Source: Saprospiraceae bacterium (GTDB lineage: Bacteria; Bacteroidota; Bacteroidia; Chitinophagales; Saprospiraceae). Taken from it: 64,000 bases of DNA. The notes below the pieces were generated by a model that did no database searches, was not told the origin of the DNA, and saw only the letters and a list, made by a program, of their open reading frames with translations. This document shows positions 16,401 to 24,830 of this stretch, one piece after another (the first letter of the stretch is position 1; each line of letters opens with the position of its first letter). Location of the stretch: contig JAJCYH010000005.1 of assembly GCA_029262995.1 (NCBI GenBank), positions 1 through 64,000 of the forward strand, read 5' to 3'. A program made the translations under genes and the position numbers.

Positions 16401-18885
16401 TGGAGAAGGGGTAATTGATTCAGTAGATATCGTTCTTACCGGTGAAGAAGGTGATACACAAATGTGGATTGTCACAGATACTAATAATGTAATCATCAAT
16501 TTGAATGCAACATCACCATTTACATTTGAAAATAATGGAGGAGGCGCATGCCTTATTTGGAATTTAGCATCTACAGGTGCTGTTAGTGGATTAATGCTTG
16601 GAAATAATTTGTCAGAATTGGAAGGCTGTTTTGATCTTTCCAATGCAGTTACAGTAACTAAAGACGGTCCAAATGGTGGAATATTAAGTGATATCAACGG
16701 AAATAGTTCTGTTGAATTCTGTAATACAGATTCATTTAGTGACAGTCTTGAGGTAGTTCTAACAGGAACGATAGGCTCCATGAATCAGTGGATAATCGTC
16801 GATTCTTCAGGCGTAATTATAAGCCTTCCTGTGCAGGATCCATTTGATCTATCAGCATTGTCATTAGGAACATGTTACTTGTATAATATGGCTTTTGATT
16901 CTGCACCAACAGGAATTTCCTTAGGAGATACACTTGCAAATGCCATGGGAACTTATCATGTTTCCAATGCTCTTGAAATCTTTAAAGTAGAGACTTTTGG
17001 TGGTTCATTGACATTTGAAGATGGTTCATTGATAGATACGATAATGGTTGGTGAAGGAATAATTGATACTGTTGAAGTTACTCTTACTGGACAAGTAGGA
17101 GAAATTAATCAGTGGGTTGTTACTGACACCTTTGGGGTAATATTGGATTTACCAATTTCTGATCCATTTGATTTTGAATCTGCTGGTGGAGGCGTTTGCT
17201 TGATTTGGAATTTAGCATTTCAAGTAGGTATTCAAGGCTTATCAATTGGAAATAATGTAAATCAATTGGATGGTTGTTATTCGTTTTCAAATTCTATTAT
17301 GATTGTAAGAGATGGTCTTAATGGAGGATTACTTCGATTTGATGATATGACGACTGTTAGAGAAACTTGTTTTGGTGATGGTCTTCCAGACTTAACTACG
17401 TATGTCGTTTCTGGAGCTCAGGGCTTAAATGATGAATTTTTCTTTGCACGTACAAACGGTCAATTACAATTCTTGAATGCGCCTAACCCATTTGACTTTG
17501 AATTGATTCCTGCTAATATTGATACTTTCGTAATCTATAATATTGCCTATGACACCATACCAGGTGGTTATAATCAAGGTAACTTTATTTCTAATTTAAC
17601 GGGTAATTTCTCCCTTTCAAATCCAATCTTTTTAGTCAGAGATATTCAGAGAGGTGGAAGCATACAAGATACCATGGGTTTTACATCTTCAACGATTATT
17701 GTAGCTGATGGCGTAGTGGATACCTTAACATTGGAAGTGGCTGGAACATTTGCTGATTCAATGGCATGGGTGATGACCAATGATAATGATACGATAATTG
17801 CAATTCAAAATTCAAATGAATTCATTTTTGATAGTTTAGGAACTTCAGAATGTAGAATTTATCATATTGGATTTAATCCTGACATAATTGATGGTCTTGA
17901 AATAGGAGAGTCTATTGATAGCATTACAGGCTGTTATGGAATATCCAATGTTTATATATTGACTAAAAAAGCATTAAATGGGGGTGTTCTTTCAACTACT
18001 ACAGGTGAGACTTCTATTGAAATTTGTTCAGGAGACAACAATGTAGATATTGTTAACTTGATTACAGAAGGTGAAATAGGTTCATCGTTTGTTTTCATTG
18101 TTGCCAATTTGAATGGTATTATTTTGTTGAACCAAGTTTCTTCTCAATTAGACTTGACTGGTGTGCAACCTGGAATGTGTCAAATATTTAGCATTAGTCA
18201 TGATGGTTCCTTAGGTGGAGTTGCTAATGGCGTAAATATTTCAAGTTTGACTGGTTGTTTCTTACTTTCCACACCAGTAGATGTTGTAAAGAATGCTGTA
18301 TTTGGTGGAAACTTGACATTACAGTCAGGAGGAACAGTTGAAGATGTATGCGTAGGAGATGCGATAGAGGATAATGTGATTTGGCAAACTACTAGTATGT
18401 CAGGAGAATACTTTTATGCTATTACTGACACCTTTAATGTTATCGATACAATAATTAGCAATGGTGTATTTGATTTTAACGATTCAGATGTAGGTGTTTG
18501 CAGAATTTGGGGTATATCATATGTAGGTACATTAACAGCAGAAGAAGGTGACACAGTAGGTGTAGATGTATTGGCTGAAGATTGTTTTGATATATCAAAC
18601 AATTTTATTCAAATCAATAAAAATGACTGTACAATACCAGCAGCTTTAGCTTATAAGGTTTACCCTAATCCAGTTATTGACAGATTGCGACTTGATGTAA
18701 TTAATGTGCCAAACAGTAATACGTATTGTCAGATATTTGACTCTAGTGGAAAAGTGCTTCATCAACAGAATATTGGACTTGGAGAAGTAGACATTGATAT
18801 GAGTTCGCTTATGGCTGGTGTCTATTATATACGAGTAAAATCTGGTGGTTACATCAAAACAGATAAGTTTATTGTTCTGAAATAA
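10462..18885 (+). CDS. Giant type IX-secreted tandem-repeat protein (putative adhesin)
   Basis: A 2807-residue protein. Residues 1-27 form a signal peptide ending near AEA. Residues about 35-239 are a unique Cys-rich domain. From residue 240 to about 2720 there are 23 tandem units of about 108 residues with consensus GG..(12)..ICxGD..(20)..WIITDxxGxIL..PPFDF..GxCQIWHLSY..GLxxGxN..DLxGCFDLSNxIxVxR. The end is a sorting domain starting YKVYPNP and finishing FIVLK. The beta-strand pattern suggests Ig-like domains in a long stalk. Type IX secretion through the outer membrane and surface attachment follow from the sorting domain; an adhesive role is inferred from size and repetition. Cysteines at the unit junctions alternate (see findings). 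Transcribed alone, ending at a hairpin. Confidence 0.85.
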   Translation: MSLRSFTIPAITVALLFSFNFLTAEASLLLKEEEPTIHVDFNECVSYFGGYNEDYSEFTGDVTENPDCSLMQLVGGFVYRRNASVNTHSCTPGLNSLAMCISSLDSCNYSVDNDRALRFDVLILPGSTGFGSISDIKFLSQAPEMFSFVDGETGANNYPTKMALRVLANGIEIYREIDIETSRNWEMSEFDFTSVPGFSVAVPTLFSFEILPYCLIGIESDMMAWDIDELTITGGCNDLNGGLISVNESSEICYPDSLEGHRSFNLELVIGSTFSWFILNQAEEIVALSDTSVFDFNSLENGIYTVYHISYDTTDFSGLLVGGVLEDIEGCFDLSNSIEIANNKLEAGELSSDESQIVFICSDDTLNNTIVLELDGSTALITEYLLIDTTGNILVNTTVATIDLSSFSEGSYQIIAVGHNGSLSNSSEGNLLSSLEGCFVLSNVIDIEKMRISAGQISFDGDDNFQACTTSSFELNPTLVDSIGGTSQWVLYTPNGMIVGIFDDTPIDVGMMLFPTLRLVHLSYLGVIEGLELGENINDLEGCFDVSNVLIVDIPTVEGGVISSNGLDSLNICVNDPIESMVEVLVEGISGTASSLIVTDENGLILGIPSDNIIDFSNAGTGICFIWNISFVNVLQGFSIGQNIEDIVGCYDLSNSIEVNRIELQSAELSLESGETEIEICSGDGESDSLIFNAINFSGPFSSLVVTDNLGNILAIPDSDIIDFEGVPDGLCLVYHLVSSNDSILSNQQSSLDSIVGCYELSNAVTVIRHQVIGGNLMTTDSLTEVSIVIGDNVSDEVDVILNDAFGEQMSWIITDTLGEILSIPSDPPFDFSTAGAGVCNIYNISYYGILTGLDVGSNVNDIVGCYDLSNAIIVNRIMLNGGVIVFDNGRDTVAICTGDPIVDSLNVTLTDFEGPLSSWIITDISGLILELPLGPPFAFENAPTGICQIWHISYTMDLDGLEVGLNVNELDGAFNLSNVLVVERTHVDGGDIMTVDSMTVVSLCTGDGIADIVSAFVEGEEGDSSAWIITDASDVILALPDSLTVDFDGAGAGTCFIYHISFYDNLTALAIDSSLNDLIGCYDLSNAITVIRTEVDGGIISEASGLDTINIVVGEGVVDSLEFSVIDAMGDSLVWVITDTTGMILSISSNPPVDFESAGEGVCLVYHLSYGAGIQGLIIGNNLNDIIGCFDLSNSITVIRTEVNGGVISSIDSLVLIDLCIQEMNSDSIDVLLSDEKGTEFQWIITDDLGVILALPVSPPFDFSNAPTGTCQIWHLASLGSVTGLTVGENIADITGVFDFSNPIEVVRQQVDGGLISHNSGLDTLMLITNDGIADSIDLNLVNAVGDSTHWIITDEQGLILALPDTLPFDFEGSAPGICLMWNISFNEIPEGLEIDSSAFDLGGCFDLSNAITIIRDHIQGGNLITVDSLTSVNVCLNDTIIDLIDVIVTDTFGMNFGWVITDTSGLILNLPISPPFDFSSAGAGICQIWHLSYQDNLMGLVEGNNVSDLTGSFDFSNPVEVIRDSLAGGSLTLLDGTTSDTIILGDGNIDTLEVVLNIAIGANLIYVVTDTLGEILDTTSNSSFTFENAGGGVCQIWNLSYANGLSGLEISNNVSQLSGCFDLSNPVTITRVGLMGGELMTTDSLVFIQICVSDTLSDVFDVILSDTVGPIQSWVVTDAMGIILDLPANQPFDLSSQSVATCFLWNLSHDMDITGLEIGLSVDSLVGNYNFSNAITVDKASSTASSIMTTDSLTAVSITVGEGIVDLINAISAGGDGDSSVWVITDPMGTILVVQDTASFDFESSGGGTCLIWEINFEFGISGLSVGANINNLQGCFSISNSIEVMRIPTPLNGGVLTTSDFLIAIEICVGNGLTEEIDVVLNFNQGPNFQWVITDTTGLILGLPAAPPFDLSLAGPGLCQIWNLSYANGLTGLSVGLNINGLQGFFDFSNAISVTRNAADGGEIETTGGMTEITIPVGEGVIDSVDIVLTGEEGDTQMWIVTDTNNVIINLNATSPFTFENNGGGACLIWNLASTGAVSGLMLGNNLSELEGCFDLSNAVTVTKDGPNGGILSDINGNSSVEFCNTDSFSDSLEVVLTGTIGSMNQWIIVDSSGVIISLPVQDPFDLSALSLGTCYLYNMAFDSAPTGISLGDTLANAMGTYHVSNALEIFKVETFGGSLTFEDGSLIDTIMVGEGIIDTVEVTLTGQVGEINQWVVTDTFGVILDLPISDPFDFESAGGGVCLIWNLAFQVGIQGLSIGNNVNQLDGCYSFSNSIMIVRDGLNGGLLRFDDMTTVRETCFGDGLPDLTTYVVSGAQGLNDEFFFARTNGQLQFLNAPNPFDFELIPANIDTFVIYNIAYDTIPGGYNQGNFISNLTGNFSLSNPIFLVRDIQRGGSIQDTMGFTSSTIIVADGVVDTLTLEVAGTFADSMAWVMTNDNDTIIAIQNSNEFIFDSLGTSECRIYHIGFNPDIIDGLEIGESIDSITGCYGISNVYILTKKALNGGVLSTTTGETSIEICSGDNNVDIVNLITEGEIGSSFVFIVANLNGIILLNQVSSQLDLTGVQPGMCQIFSISHDGSLGGVANGVNISSLTGCFLLSTPVDVVKNAVFGGNLTLQSGGTVEDVCVGDAIEDNVIWQTTSMSGEYFYAITDTFNVIDTIISNGVFDFNDSDVGVCRIWGISYVGTLTAEEGDTVGVDVLAEDCFDISNNFIQINKNDCTIPAALAYKVYPNPVIDRLRLDVINVPNSNTYCQIFDSSGKVLHQQNIGLGEVDIDMSSLMAGVYYIRVKSGGYIKTDKFIVLK
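11179..18630 (+). repeat. 23 coding tandem repeats of about 324 bp
   Basis: Diverged protein-level repeats inside the giant secreted protein. Nucleotide identity between units is low except for short blocks such as those coding GCFDLSN and WIITDT, so the repetition is clearest in translation. Units 9-21 form a two-unit higher-order pattern with a Cys-pair junction alternating with a Cys-free junction. Confidence 0.8.
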
Positions 18886-18908
18886 TAGATATAAATAATG
18901 AATTATGA

Positions 18909-18939
18909 AGCCCAATCATACTATGGTTGGGCTTTTTTT
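18909..18939 (+). terminator. Terminator after the giant repeat protein
   Basis: A 12-bp stem (AGCCCAATCATA / TATGGTTGGGCT, one G-T type mismatch) around a single-base centre is followed by TTTTTTTA. It lies 24 bp past the stop codon and faces the convergent DUF2207 gene. Confidence 0.75.
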
Positions 18940-19044
18940 ATTAAAAAAAATGATATCGGGTGCAACGTTTTGCATGTTTTGTGCATATACTAAGTAGAAG
19001 CAAAATCATTTTTCTAGATATATAAGATGTTAAGTTGGTTTCAT

Positions 19045-19080
19045 TAAGCCTGGTCAATAAGATTGATCGGGCTTATTTCT
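19045..19080. terminator. Second hairpin between convergent genes
   Basis: A 14-bp imperfect stem (TAAGCCTGGTCAAT / ATTGATCGGGCTTA) with loop AAG, just beyond the stop of the minus-strand DUF2207 gene. T-rich on the plus side and moderately so on the minus side, so it may end either transcript. Confidence 0.5.
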
Positions 19081-19082
19081 TA

Positions 19083-20804
19083 TTACCAGCTGCTACCACC
19101 TCCTCCAAATCCACCACCAGCTGAACCACCGGAAAAGCTGCTTCCACTTGAGCTTCGACTACTTGCAGGGACACTTGTAAATACACTCTTTATTTCCTTG
19201 ACGGAAAAAGTTCTTGAAAATTCATTTAATGGAATCTTTCTAGAAGAATCTGAGTAATTATAGTAAGAGTACCAATGAGGTGCCGGTAAATCCAATGACT
19301 CTATATTTTTTAGCCATGTTTTGTCAATGCCTAATGCTATAGCAAAAGGATAAATTTGTTCAAAATAACTGGGATTGGATTTTAAAATTTCGTCCGTCTT
19401 TACTGGATTCATTTCTAATAGAGCCTTCTTTAATGAAACCAAATGGGATTTGAGTTTAATGCCCTTATCTGACATTTTGGGTCTAAAAAAATAGAGTATA
19501 AAAATAGTAAGACCGATTATTAATAATACAATGGCAGAAAGTTTATACGGAGAAGCAATAAATAAGACTATAGAAATGACCATTGTAATGATTCCAAAAG
19601 CTACATTTTTCCATGTATGGAATATGCGATAATGGTCCCAATCATAAAGTTGCTTCGATAACAGTGTAGATTTAATTTTCGCGGAAGCATTAGAAATAAT
19701 AGAATAGAATTTATTTTTCAATTCTGACAGCAAAACTATATCCGTGTTATTAAAGAGCCCTTCAAAAATGATATGCTGGTACTCAGGAAATTCTTTATCC
19801 AGAGCTTTAAGCTTTTTAAAATATAAATCCTGATCACTTCCTGATACATTGCTGGACATCACTTTGATAAACCCCTTTTCCGCCCAATAGGGTAATAGAG
19901 ATATTAAATCTTCAATGTTTACTTTATAATCATGGTAAGCTCCAACATCTGCTGGTGAAAATCCTTCCGGTGCGAAATACATTAATTTTGTTGTTTCTGG
20001 GATAAATTCTTTTCTGCTTTTAAAAAAGTAATTTATAAAAAGTAAAAGAAATGCAAGGGGTAATAACCAAATGCGATCAGTCTTAAAAATTGAAACTGGT
20101 GGTGGCGGACGATCTATGAAATCTTTGGGTAACTTCACATATATTGTAATGATTTCATTCTCAGCAAGAGAATTTAAGGAATGACCAACTAAACCGGTAT
20201 TTGATTTTTCAATAATACTATTCTTCTTTTGTTCGCCTTCTTGTCCAGTAACAATCTGATAATCTGTAAAAGATAATTCTGGATCTTTATAGAAGGCAAT
20301 TTCAAAGTTTACCGAATCTAATTTTGTATTCCATCCGTTAATTATATTATAGGAAAATTCGGTATGATCTTCTAGAAACAGAAATGGAGTATTTAACGTA
20401 TAGATTATGTTGTATGTTTGTATTCCTTCAACAAAAACGTTTTTGTCACCGATTTTAATGACATGATTATCATTTTTGGATTGTATAACAAAATTATAGT
20501 CTTTTACAGTAACATTTGATATGCTTATTTTACTAGTTCCATTTTCAGAATTAAAATACTTAGGAATTTCGCGCAAAATACCATGGCTAGGTACCTTATA
20601 CTTTACAGTTATTGCTTCTTGAATATCAACTGATCCATTTTGATTGATATATACTTTTACATTATAATTGTTGATTGAATAATTTTGAGCAACTATAGAA
20701 TGTTGGATCGAAAAAGCGATAACAAGTGTTAAAGGAACAGTTATCGATTTTAAACTATTACATTTGAAAAATTTGATGATAGTGAATAGTTTATTTTTTA
20801 GCAT
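19083..20804 (-). CDS. DUF2207 domain membrane protein
   Basis: A 573-residue protein with a signal peptide ending near IVAQ, an extracytoplasmic domain of about 200 residues, one membrane segment after RPPPPVS (about residue 240-255), a cytoplasmic helical region, a second pair of hydrophobic segments around 410-445, and a Ser/Gly-rich tail (GGSAGGGFGGGGSSW) that typifies this family. The function of DUF2207 proteins is unknown. Divergent from the AI-2E-family gene with about 110 bp between them. Confidence 0.85.
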   Translation of the reverse strand: MLKNKLFTIIKFFKCNSLKSITVPLTLVIAFSIQHSIVAQNYSINNYNVKVYINQNGSVDIQEAITVKYKVPSHGILREIPKYFNSENGTSKISISNVTVKDYNFVIQSKNDNHVIKIGDKNVFVEGIQTYNIIYTLNTPFLFLEDHTEFSYNIINGWNTKLDSVNFEIAFYKDPELSFTDYQIVTGQEGEQKKNSIIEKSNTGLVGHSLNSLAENEIITIYVKLPKDFIDRPPPPVSIFKTDRIWLLPLAFLLLFINYFFKSRKEFIPETTKLMYFAPEGFSPADVGAYHDYKVNIEDLISLLPYWAEKGFIKVMSSNVSGSDQDLYFKKLKALDKEFPEYQHIIFEGLFNNTDIVLLSELKNKFYSIISNASAKIKSTLLSKQLYDWDHYRIFHTWKNVAFGIITMVISIVLFIASPYKLSAIVLLIIGLTIFILYFFRPKMSDKGIKLKSHLVSLKKALLEMNPVKTDEILKSNPSYFEQIYPFAIALGIDKTWLKNIESLDLPAPHWYSYYNYSDSSRKIPLNEFSRTFSVKEIKSVFTSVPASSRSSSGSSFSGGSAGGGFGGGGSSW

Positions 20805-20918
20805 TAGTTTATCAAGCTTTTATTAATAGAATTGAAGCTTTACTATTGAGCTACTTTATATTAAATTCATACTTTGGAATTAAAGTTTCATTTTTATTAA
20901 AGAATAAGTACATCAGAT

Positions 20919-22184
20919 ATGACCTTTAAAACATGGCAAAAGTATTTAATAGCAATCATACCATTGATTGTACTTGTATTTTTGTTTCATTATTTCGGTG
21001 ATATTGTATGTTATATTATCCTTGCTTGGGTGGTTTCAATGGTTGGTGCTCCCTTATATTCATTGTTTAATAAAATTGCAGGACCATCAACGTCTGCTGC
21101 AGCTACACTTTTGGTATTGTCTTTATGCTTTATGTTGTTTCTAAGGATTGTAGTACCTCCATTGGTTAAGCAAGCTAAGAATCTGTCAGAAATTGACTAC
21201 GAGAAAATCCTTACCGGTTTAGAAGAACCCATTGAAGACCTGACTCTTTGGTTGACCAAAATTGGTATCGTTTCTGAGGCAGCTGATAAACCTAGTGAGA
21301 ATAATGTCCAAAAACATAACGACTTAATACATATGGAAGTTATCAAGTTAGACTCTCTCCTCAATAGAGATGTTGACAGCATTCCAAAGACGAATATTAA
21401 TTTATTAATTAATATTCATCAAGAGGAGAAGTTGGGAATAGAAGAACGAAGAGACTCAAAGAGGCCACCATTTTTGGTAACATTAAGGAATGATGTATTA
21501 AAGATGCTCGATCCCTCCCAATTGCCAAGTTTACTAGGGTCTTTTTTCGGATTTTTCGGCAGTTTGCTGGTGATGGTATTGTCAGTGTTTTTTATTGCTT
21601 TTTTCTTTCTTAAAGAAAAAGGTTTGTTTACTAAGATGATGACTTTACTGGTGCCTAAAGAAAAAGACGACAAAGTTCAACACGCCATTGAGGAATCTAC
21701 AACTTTACTTGTAAGATATTTCGTAGGCCTTGTAGTTCAGGTATTGATCATAACACTATTTACAACAATTGTTCTTAAGCTCTTTGGATTTAAGAGTGCC
21801 TTACTAATGGCAATTTGTTTTGCTGTATTTAATCTGATCCCATACATTGGTCCAATTCTTGGTAATTTGGTGGGTGTGATGATTGTAATATCATCAAATC
21901 TTGACTTGGACTTTTATTCTCTAATGTTGCCTAAAATGATCACAGCTGTTGTCATTTTTGCTGTTTTACAAATGCTTGATAATTTCATTCTTCAACCTAA
22001 TATATTTTCAAAGAGTGTCAAAGCTCACCCTCTTGAAATATTCCTAATTGTATTGATAGGCGCCAAGATTGGTGGTATACTCGGGATGGTTATTGCAATA
22101 CCAGTTTATACAGTAATACGCGTATTGCTTAAGGTATTCTTCAGTGAATTTGAAGTTGTAAAAAGGATAACTGCCAATATTTAG
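20919..22184 (+). CDS. AI-2E family transporter (PerM/YdiK-like permease)
   Basis: A 421-residue polytopic membrane protein. Two N-terminal helix pairs are followed by a hydrophilic insert (about residues 85-190), then a C-terminal block with FFFLKEKG, LIPYIGPILGNLVG and LDNFILQPNIFSKSV, the family hallmarks. Family members export diverse small solutes or act in Na+/H+ exchange; the autoinducer name is historical. Converges on the DUF4197 gene with 4 bp between the stops. Confidence 0.88.
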   Translation: MTFKTWQKYLIAIIPLIVLVFLFHYFGDIVCYIILAWVVSMVGAPLYSLFNKIAGPSTSAAATLLVLSLCFMLFLRIVVPPLVKQAKNLSEIDYEKILTGLEEPIEDLTLWLTKIGIVSEAADKPSENNVQKHNDLIHMEVIKLDSLLNRDVDSIPKTNINLLINIHQEEKLGIEERRDSKRPPFLVTLRNDVLKMLDPSQLPSLLGSFFGFFGSLLVMVLSVFFIAFFFLKEKGLFTKMMTLLVPKEKDDKVQHAIEESTTLLVRYFVGLVVQVLIITLFTTIVLKLFGFKSALLMAICFAVFNLIPYIGPILGNLVGVMIVISSNLDLDFYSLMLPKMITAVVIFAVLQMLDNFILQPNIFSKSVKAHPLEIFLIVLIGAKIGGILGMVIAIPVYTVIRVLLKVFFSEFEVVKRITANI

Positions 22185-22188
22185 CTTT

Positions 22189-22902
22189 TTACGGATCTTG
22201 CCTGGCAAATACTTTTTTAAGCAAGTCGCTAGTCCTCTGTGACAGATCATTTCTTATGCCAAGTTCCTTTTGTTCAATAAGATCAAAAAGAGCATAGAGT
22301 GCTTTTGAATTGATATGATCTGCAAGATCAGGGTTTACCTCTTTTACAAAAGGCAAACTGTTATACTTATTCACCGCATCAGACCAATAGTCCAAAGCAC
22401 CAAATTTGTTCAAAGAATTTTCAAGCACTGGTTTAAAGCTGGTATATAATTGATTGTAAGTATTATTGTGAAGATATGTAGTTGCAGCATTTTTATCTCC
22501 AAGCAATATATTCATAGCATCGTCAAAACTTATGTTTTTTATTGCTGATAGAAATATTGGTCCTGCTTTACCTGCTGCATCTTCTGCGGCGCGATTAATT
22601 TTCTTAAGTAACTCTTCTTCAATAGAATTGAATCCTGGTATGAATTTTAATTTGTCTATGACAACGTTGGCTTCTTCTGGAAGAAAAATCTTGTAATCTG
22701 ACACATAGAACCCATCTTGTATGGATAAGGTTTTCACGCTTTTATCAACACCAAGTTCTAGTGCTTCTTTTAAACCATTAGCTATATCTTTATCTGATAA
22801 GGCCACAGAATCCAAGCCATCAAGAAGTTTGCTTAAATCTTTAGGGTCACATGAGCAGAATACAAAGACGGTTATTATTGATACGATTATTCCATTTTTC
22901 AT
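22189..22902 (-). CDS. DUF4197 lipoprotein
   Basis: A 237-residue protein with a lipobox (FVFCSC, Cys about 17-19). The helical domain matches DUF4197: ALSDKDIANGLKEALELGVDKSV, FLPEEANVV, KAGPIFLSAIKNISFDDAMNILLG and the Tyr/Asn motif TTYLHNNTYNQLY. The family is exported and functionally undefined. Monocistronic; its stop is 4 bp from the convergent permease stop. Confidence 0.88.
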   Translation of the reverse strand: MKNGIIVSIITVFVFCSCDPKDLSKLLDGLDSVALSDKDIANGLKEALELGVDKSVKTLSIQDGFYVSDYKIFLPEEANVVIDKLKFIPGFNSIEEELLKKINRAAEDAAGKAGPIFLSAIKNISFDDAMNILLGDKNAATTYLHNNTYNQLYTSFKPVLENSLNKFGALDYWSDAVNKYNSLPFVKEVNPDLADHINSKALYALFDLIEQKELGIRNDLSQRTSDLLKKVFARQDP

Positions 22903-23271
22903 GAAAAATATTTTATAAATTAACTTATAATGTTAAAGTACATTTAGCGAACACCCCCTTATTAATGAAAGGTAAGGTAGGTTTATTATAAATAACGAAT
23001 TTATTTATTTTGCGTAAGCAGATTAATTTTTATTAAACAAAGCAAAATTTCTAAGCTTAATGGCTTTATAGCATTCCGTTAGGCCTATTGGATTTTTCAC
23101 TATTTTGGTGTGACATAATAGGATTACTTCCAAGGTTTTCAAGTAACGAATCAGGAAATATTAATGATTATTCTTATAATTCTTATGCATATTGTATACT
23201 ACTGATTCTCACTTAAAAATTCTAAATTGTGAAACTAAGATGAATATTTATACTAAATTTCTTTTGTTGAC
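22903..23271. other. 369-bp intergenic region
   Basis: Divergent spacer between the DUF4197 gene and the anti-sigma gene. AT-rich with no open frame of note, no convincing hairpin and no RNA gene recognised; it should carry both promoters. Confidence 0.5.
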
Positions 23272-24096
23272 ATGGAAGAGAGGATAAAACATATTATTGA
23301 ATCTGGAATGTTGGAGCGGTACCTTCTTGGTAATTGTACAGAGGAACAAACTCAAGAGATTGAAACATTGCTTGAAAACTCAGCCAAATTGAAAAAATAT
23401 TTTAAAGAGATGAGTGAAGATCAATTTGCGATTACAGAATCCAAAGGGAAAGCTGGTCCATTAAAGAGGGACGAAAAGGATAGGGTTGATATAGTTGCTT
23501 CTGAATATGCTTCCAGCTCTTTTAAGAATAGTAAAGGAATTAAAAAATCCTCAATGACATTCGAGCGCGTTGTTCTTATTGCAGCTATCTTCTGTATGTT
23601 TATAAGTTTGTTTACTGCTTTTAATCTATTTATGAAAAATTTGGAACTTCAAAGATCGCTTGATCGGTCAACCCACCTCTATAAGGAACATGATTTTTTT
23701 ACGCGTCAATTGAATATGCAATTGGATCTTCTCCAAATGGTAGTTGTTAAATTAGAAGATCAGATAAAAATTTTGGACGATAGTCAAACCAAGAAAGTAA
23801 GACTAAAGGGGAATGATAAGGCTCATAGACTTGATCTTAATGTTTATTGGAACGATGAAAAAAAAGTGTCTTTGTTAACCCTAAAAAATATTCCTCAATT
23901 AACTGATGATGAATGTTTTCAGATTTGGGCGAGTAAACAAGGAGAGTTTTTAGATTTAGGTATTCTAAATAGGCAAGACTATATTATGGAAATAAAGAAT
24001 TTTGAAGATGCCAAGAGTCTAATAATAACCATTGAACCTGAGGGTGGTAGTCAACAACCAACTATGGCTAATATTGTATCAAGATCTGCTATTTAA
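23272..24096 (+). CDS. RskA-type anti-sigma factor
   Basis: A 274-residue single-pass protein. The N-terminal region (SGMLERYLLGNCTEEQTQEIE) is a short cytoplasmic zinc-finger-like anti-sigma segment of the Bacteroidota kind; one membrane helix lies about residues 102-122; a coiled-coil follows; and residues about 190-274 form the extracytoplasmic RskA domain (LTLKNIPQLTDDECFQIWASKQGEFLDLG). It would sequester an ECF sigma factor at the inner membrane, but no sigma gene is adjacent. Its last 8 bp overlap the end of the convergent acetyltransferase gene. Confidence 0.8.
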   Translation: MEERIKHIIESGMLERYLLGNCTEEQTQEIETLLENSAKLKKYFKEMSEDQFAITESKGKAGPLKRDEKDRVDIVASEYASSSFKNSKGIKKSSMTFERVVLIAAIFCMFISLFTAFNLFMKNLELQRSLDRSTHLYKEHDFFTRQLNMQLDLLQMVVVKLEDQIKILDDSQTKKVRLKGNDKAHRLDLNVYWNDEKKVSLLTLKNIPQLTDDECFQIWASKQGEFLDLGILNRQDYIMEIKNFEDAKSLIITIEPEGGSQQPTMANIVSRSAI

Positions 24097-24637
24097 TAAA
24101 ATCACTTTTTAAGAGGCCATAGTGTATTTCATCAAACCAATCATTATCGATGTTGTCCCAATAATGCTTTCTAAAATGGGCTTCTTTATTAAAACCGAGA
24201 TTAGTAAAAAGCGTAAGTGATGCAATATTTCTTATGTCTACTATAGCCATTATTTTATGCAAATCTATATGATTAAACACATAAGTAAATAATGCATGTA
24301 GAGCCTCTTTGGCAAACCCCTGTCCATGAAATTCTCTTCTGAGTGTAATGCCAATTTCAGCAACTCGAGAATCGTTTTCGTTGCACTTAAAGGCACAGTC
24401 ACCGATTAACTCTTTGTTATAAACGATTGCAATTTGTTTCCATTCTTTGGATTGATTCAGAATGATATGTTTTTGTTCTTCATAGAACTTGATTACCTCT
24501 TCTTCGGTATTTACCATAAAATTTTGATATCTGCAAAGCTCAGCATCTGACCTGTATTGAAGAAAAGTGGTAAAGTCATCAGGTATGAATTCTCTCAATT
24601 CGAGTCTATTGGTAGGGATATTTATCTTTGTTTTCAT
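24089..24637 (-). CDS. GNAT family N-acetyltransferase (RimJ/RimL type)
   Basis: A 182-residue protein starting with the LELREFIPDDFTTFLQYRSD motif of ribosomal-protein-type and small-molecule GNATs. The acetyl-CoA pyrophosphate-binding loop is RREFHGQGFAKEAL (about residues 105-118), followed by the C-terminal NIASLTLFTNLGF motif. The substrate is unknown. The stop overlaps the 3' end of the convergent anti-sigma gene by 8 bp. Confidence 0.85.
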   Translation of the reverse strand: MKTKINIPTNRLELREFIPDDFTTFLQYRSDAELCRYQNFMVNTEEEVIKFYEEQKHIILNQSKEWKQIAIVYNKELIGDCAFKCNENDSRVAEIGITLRREFHGQGFAKEALHALFTYVFNHIDLHKIMAIVDIRNIASLTLFTNLGFNKEAHFRKHYWDNIDNDWFDEIHYGLLKSDFIK

Positions 24638-24830
24638 TTCATTGTATTCATGACAAAGTTAATTTTTATTTGTTCTTCTGTCCTATCTGATTTTAATTTC
24701 CTCTTCTATACCTTTACATTTTCCAAAACCATAAACATGACTTAACTGTGTTTCATCTACTGGCCTTGGAGAACCGTTACATGCGATTTCGGATCAATGC
24801 TTTTTAGGTGTGCATTCATCAAATTGGAAT

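Noticed and set aside
16245-16781. 178-residue minus-strand ORF (and similar ones at 11391, 12030, 12768, 14415, 15849) inside the giant gene
   Set aside because: They are antisense shadows of the repeat-coding frame; their similar sequences reflect the repeats on the other strand.
11179-18630. Long array of regular repeats as a possible CRISPR or satellite
   Set aside because: The period is about 324 bp, units are diverged at DNA level and conserved as protein, and the frame is unbroken for 2807 codons.
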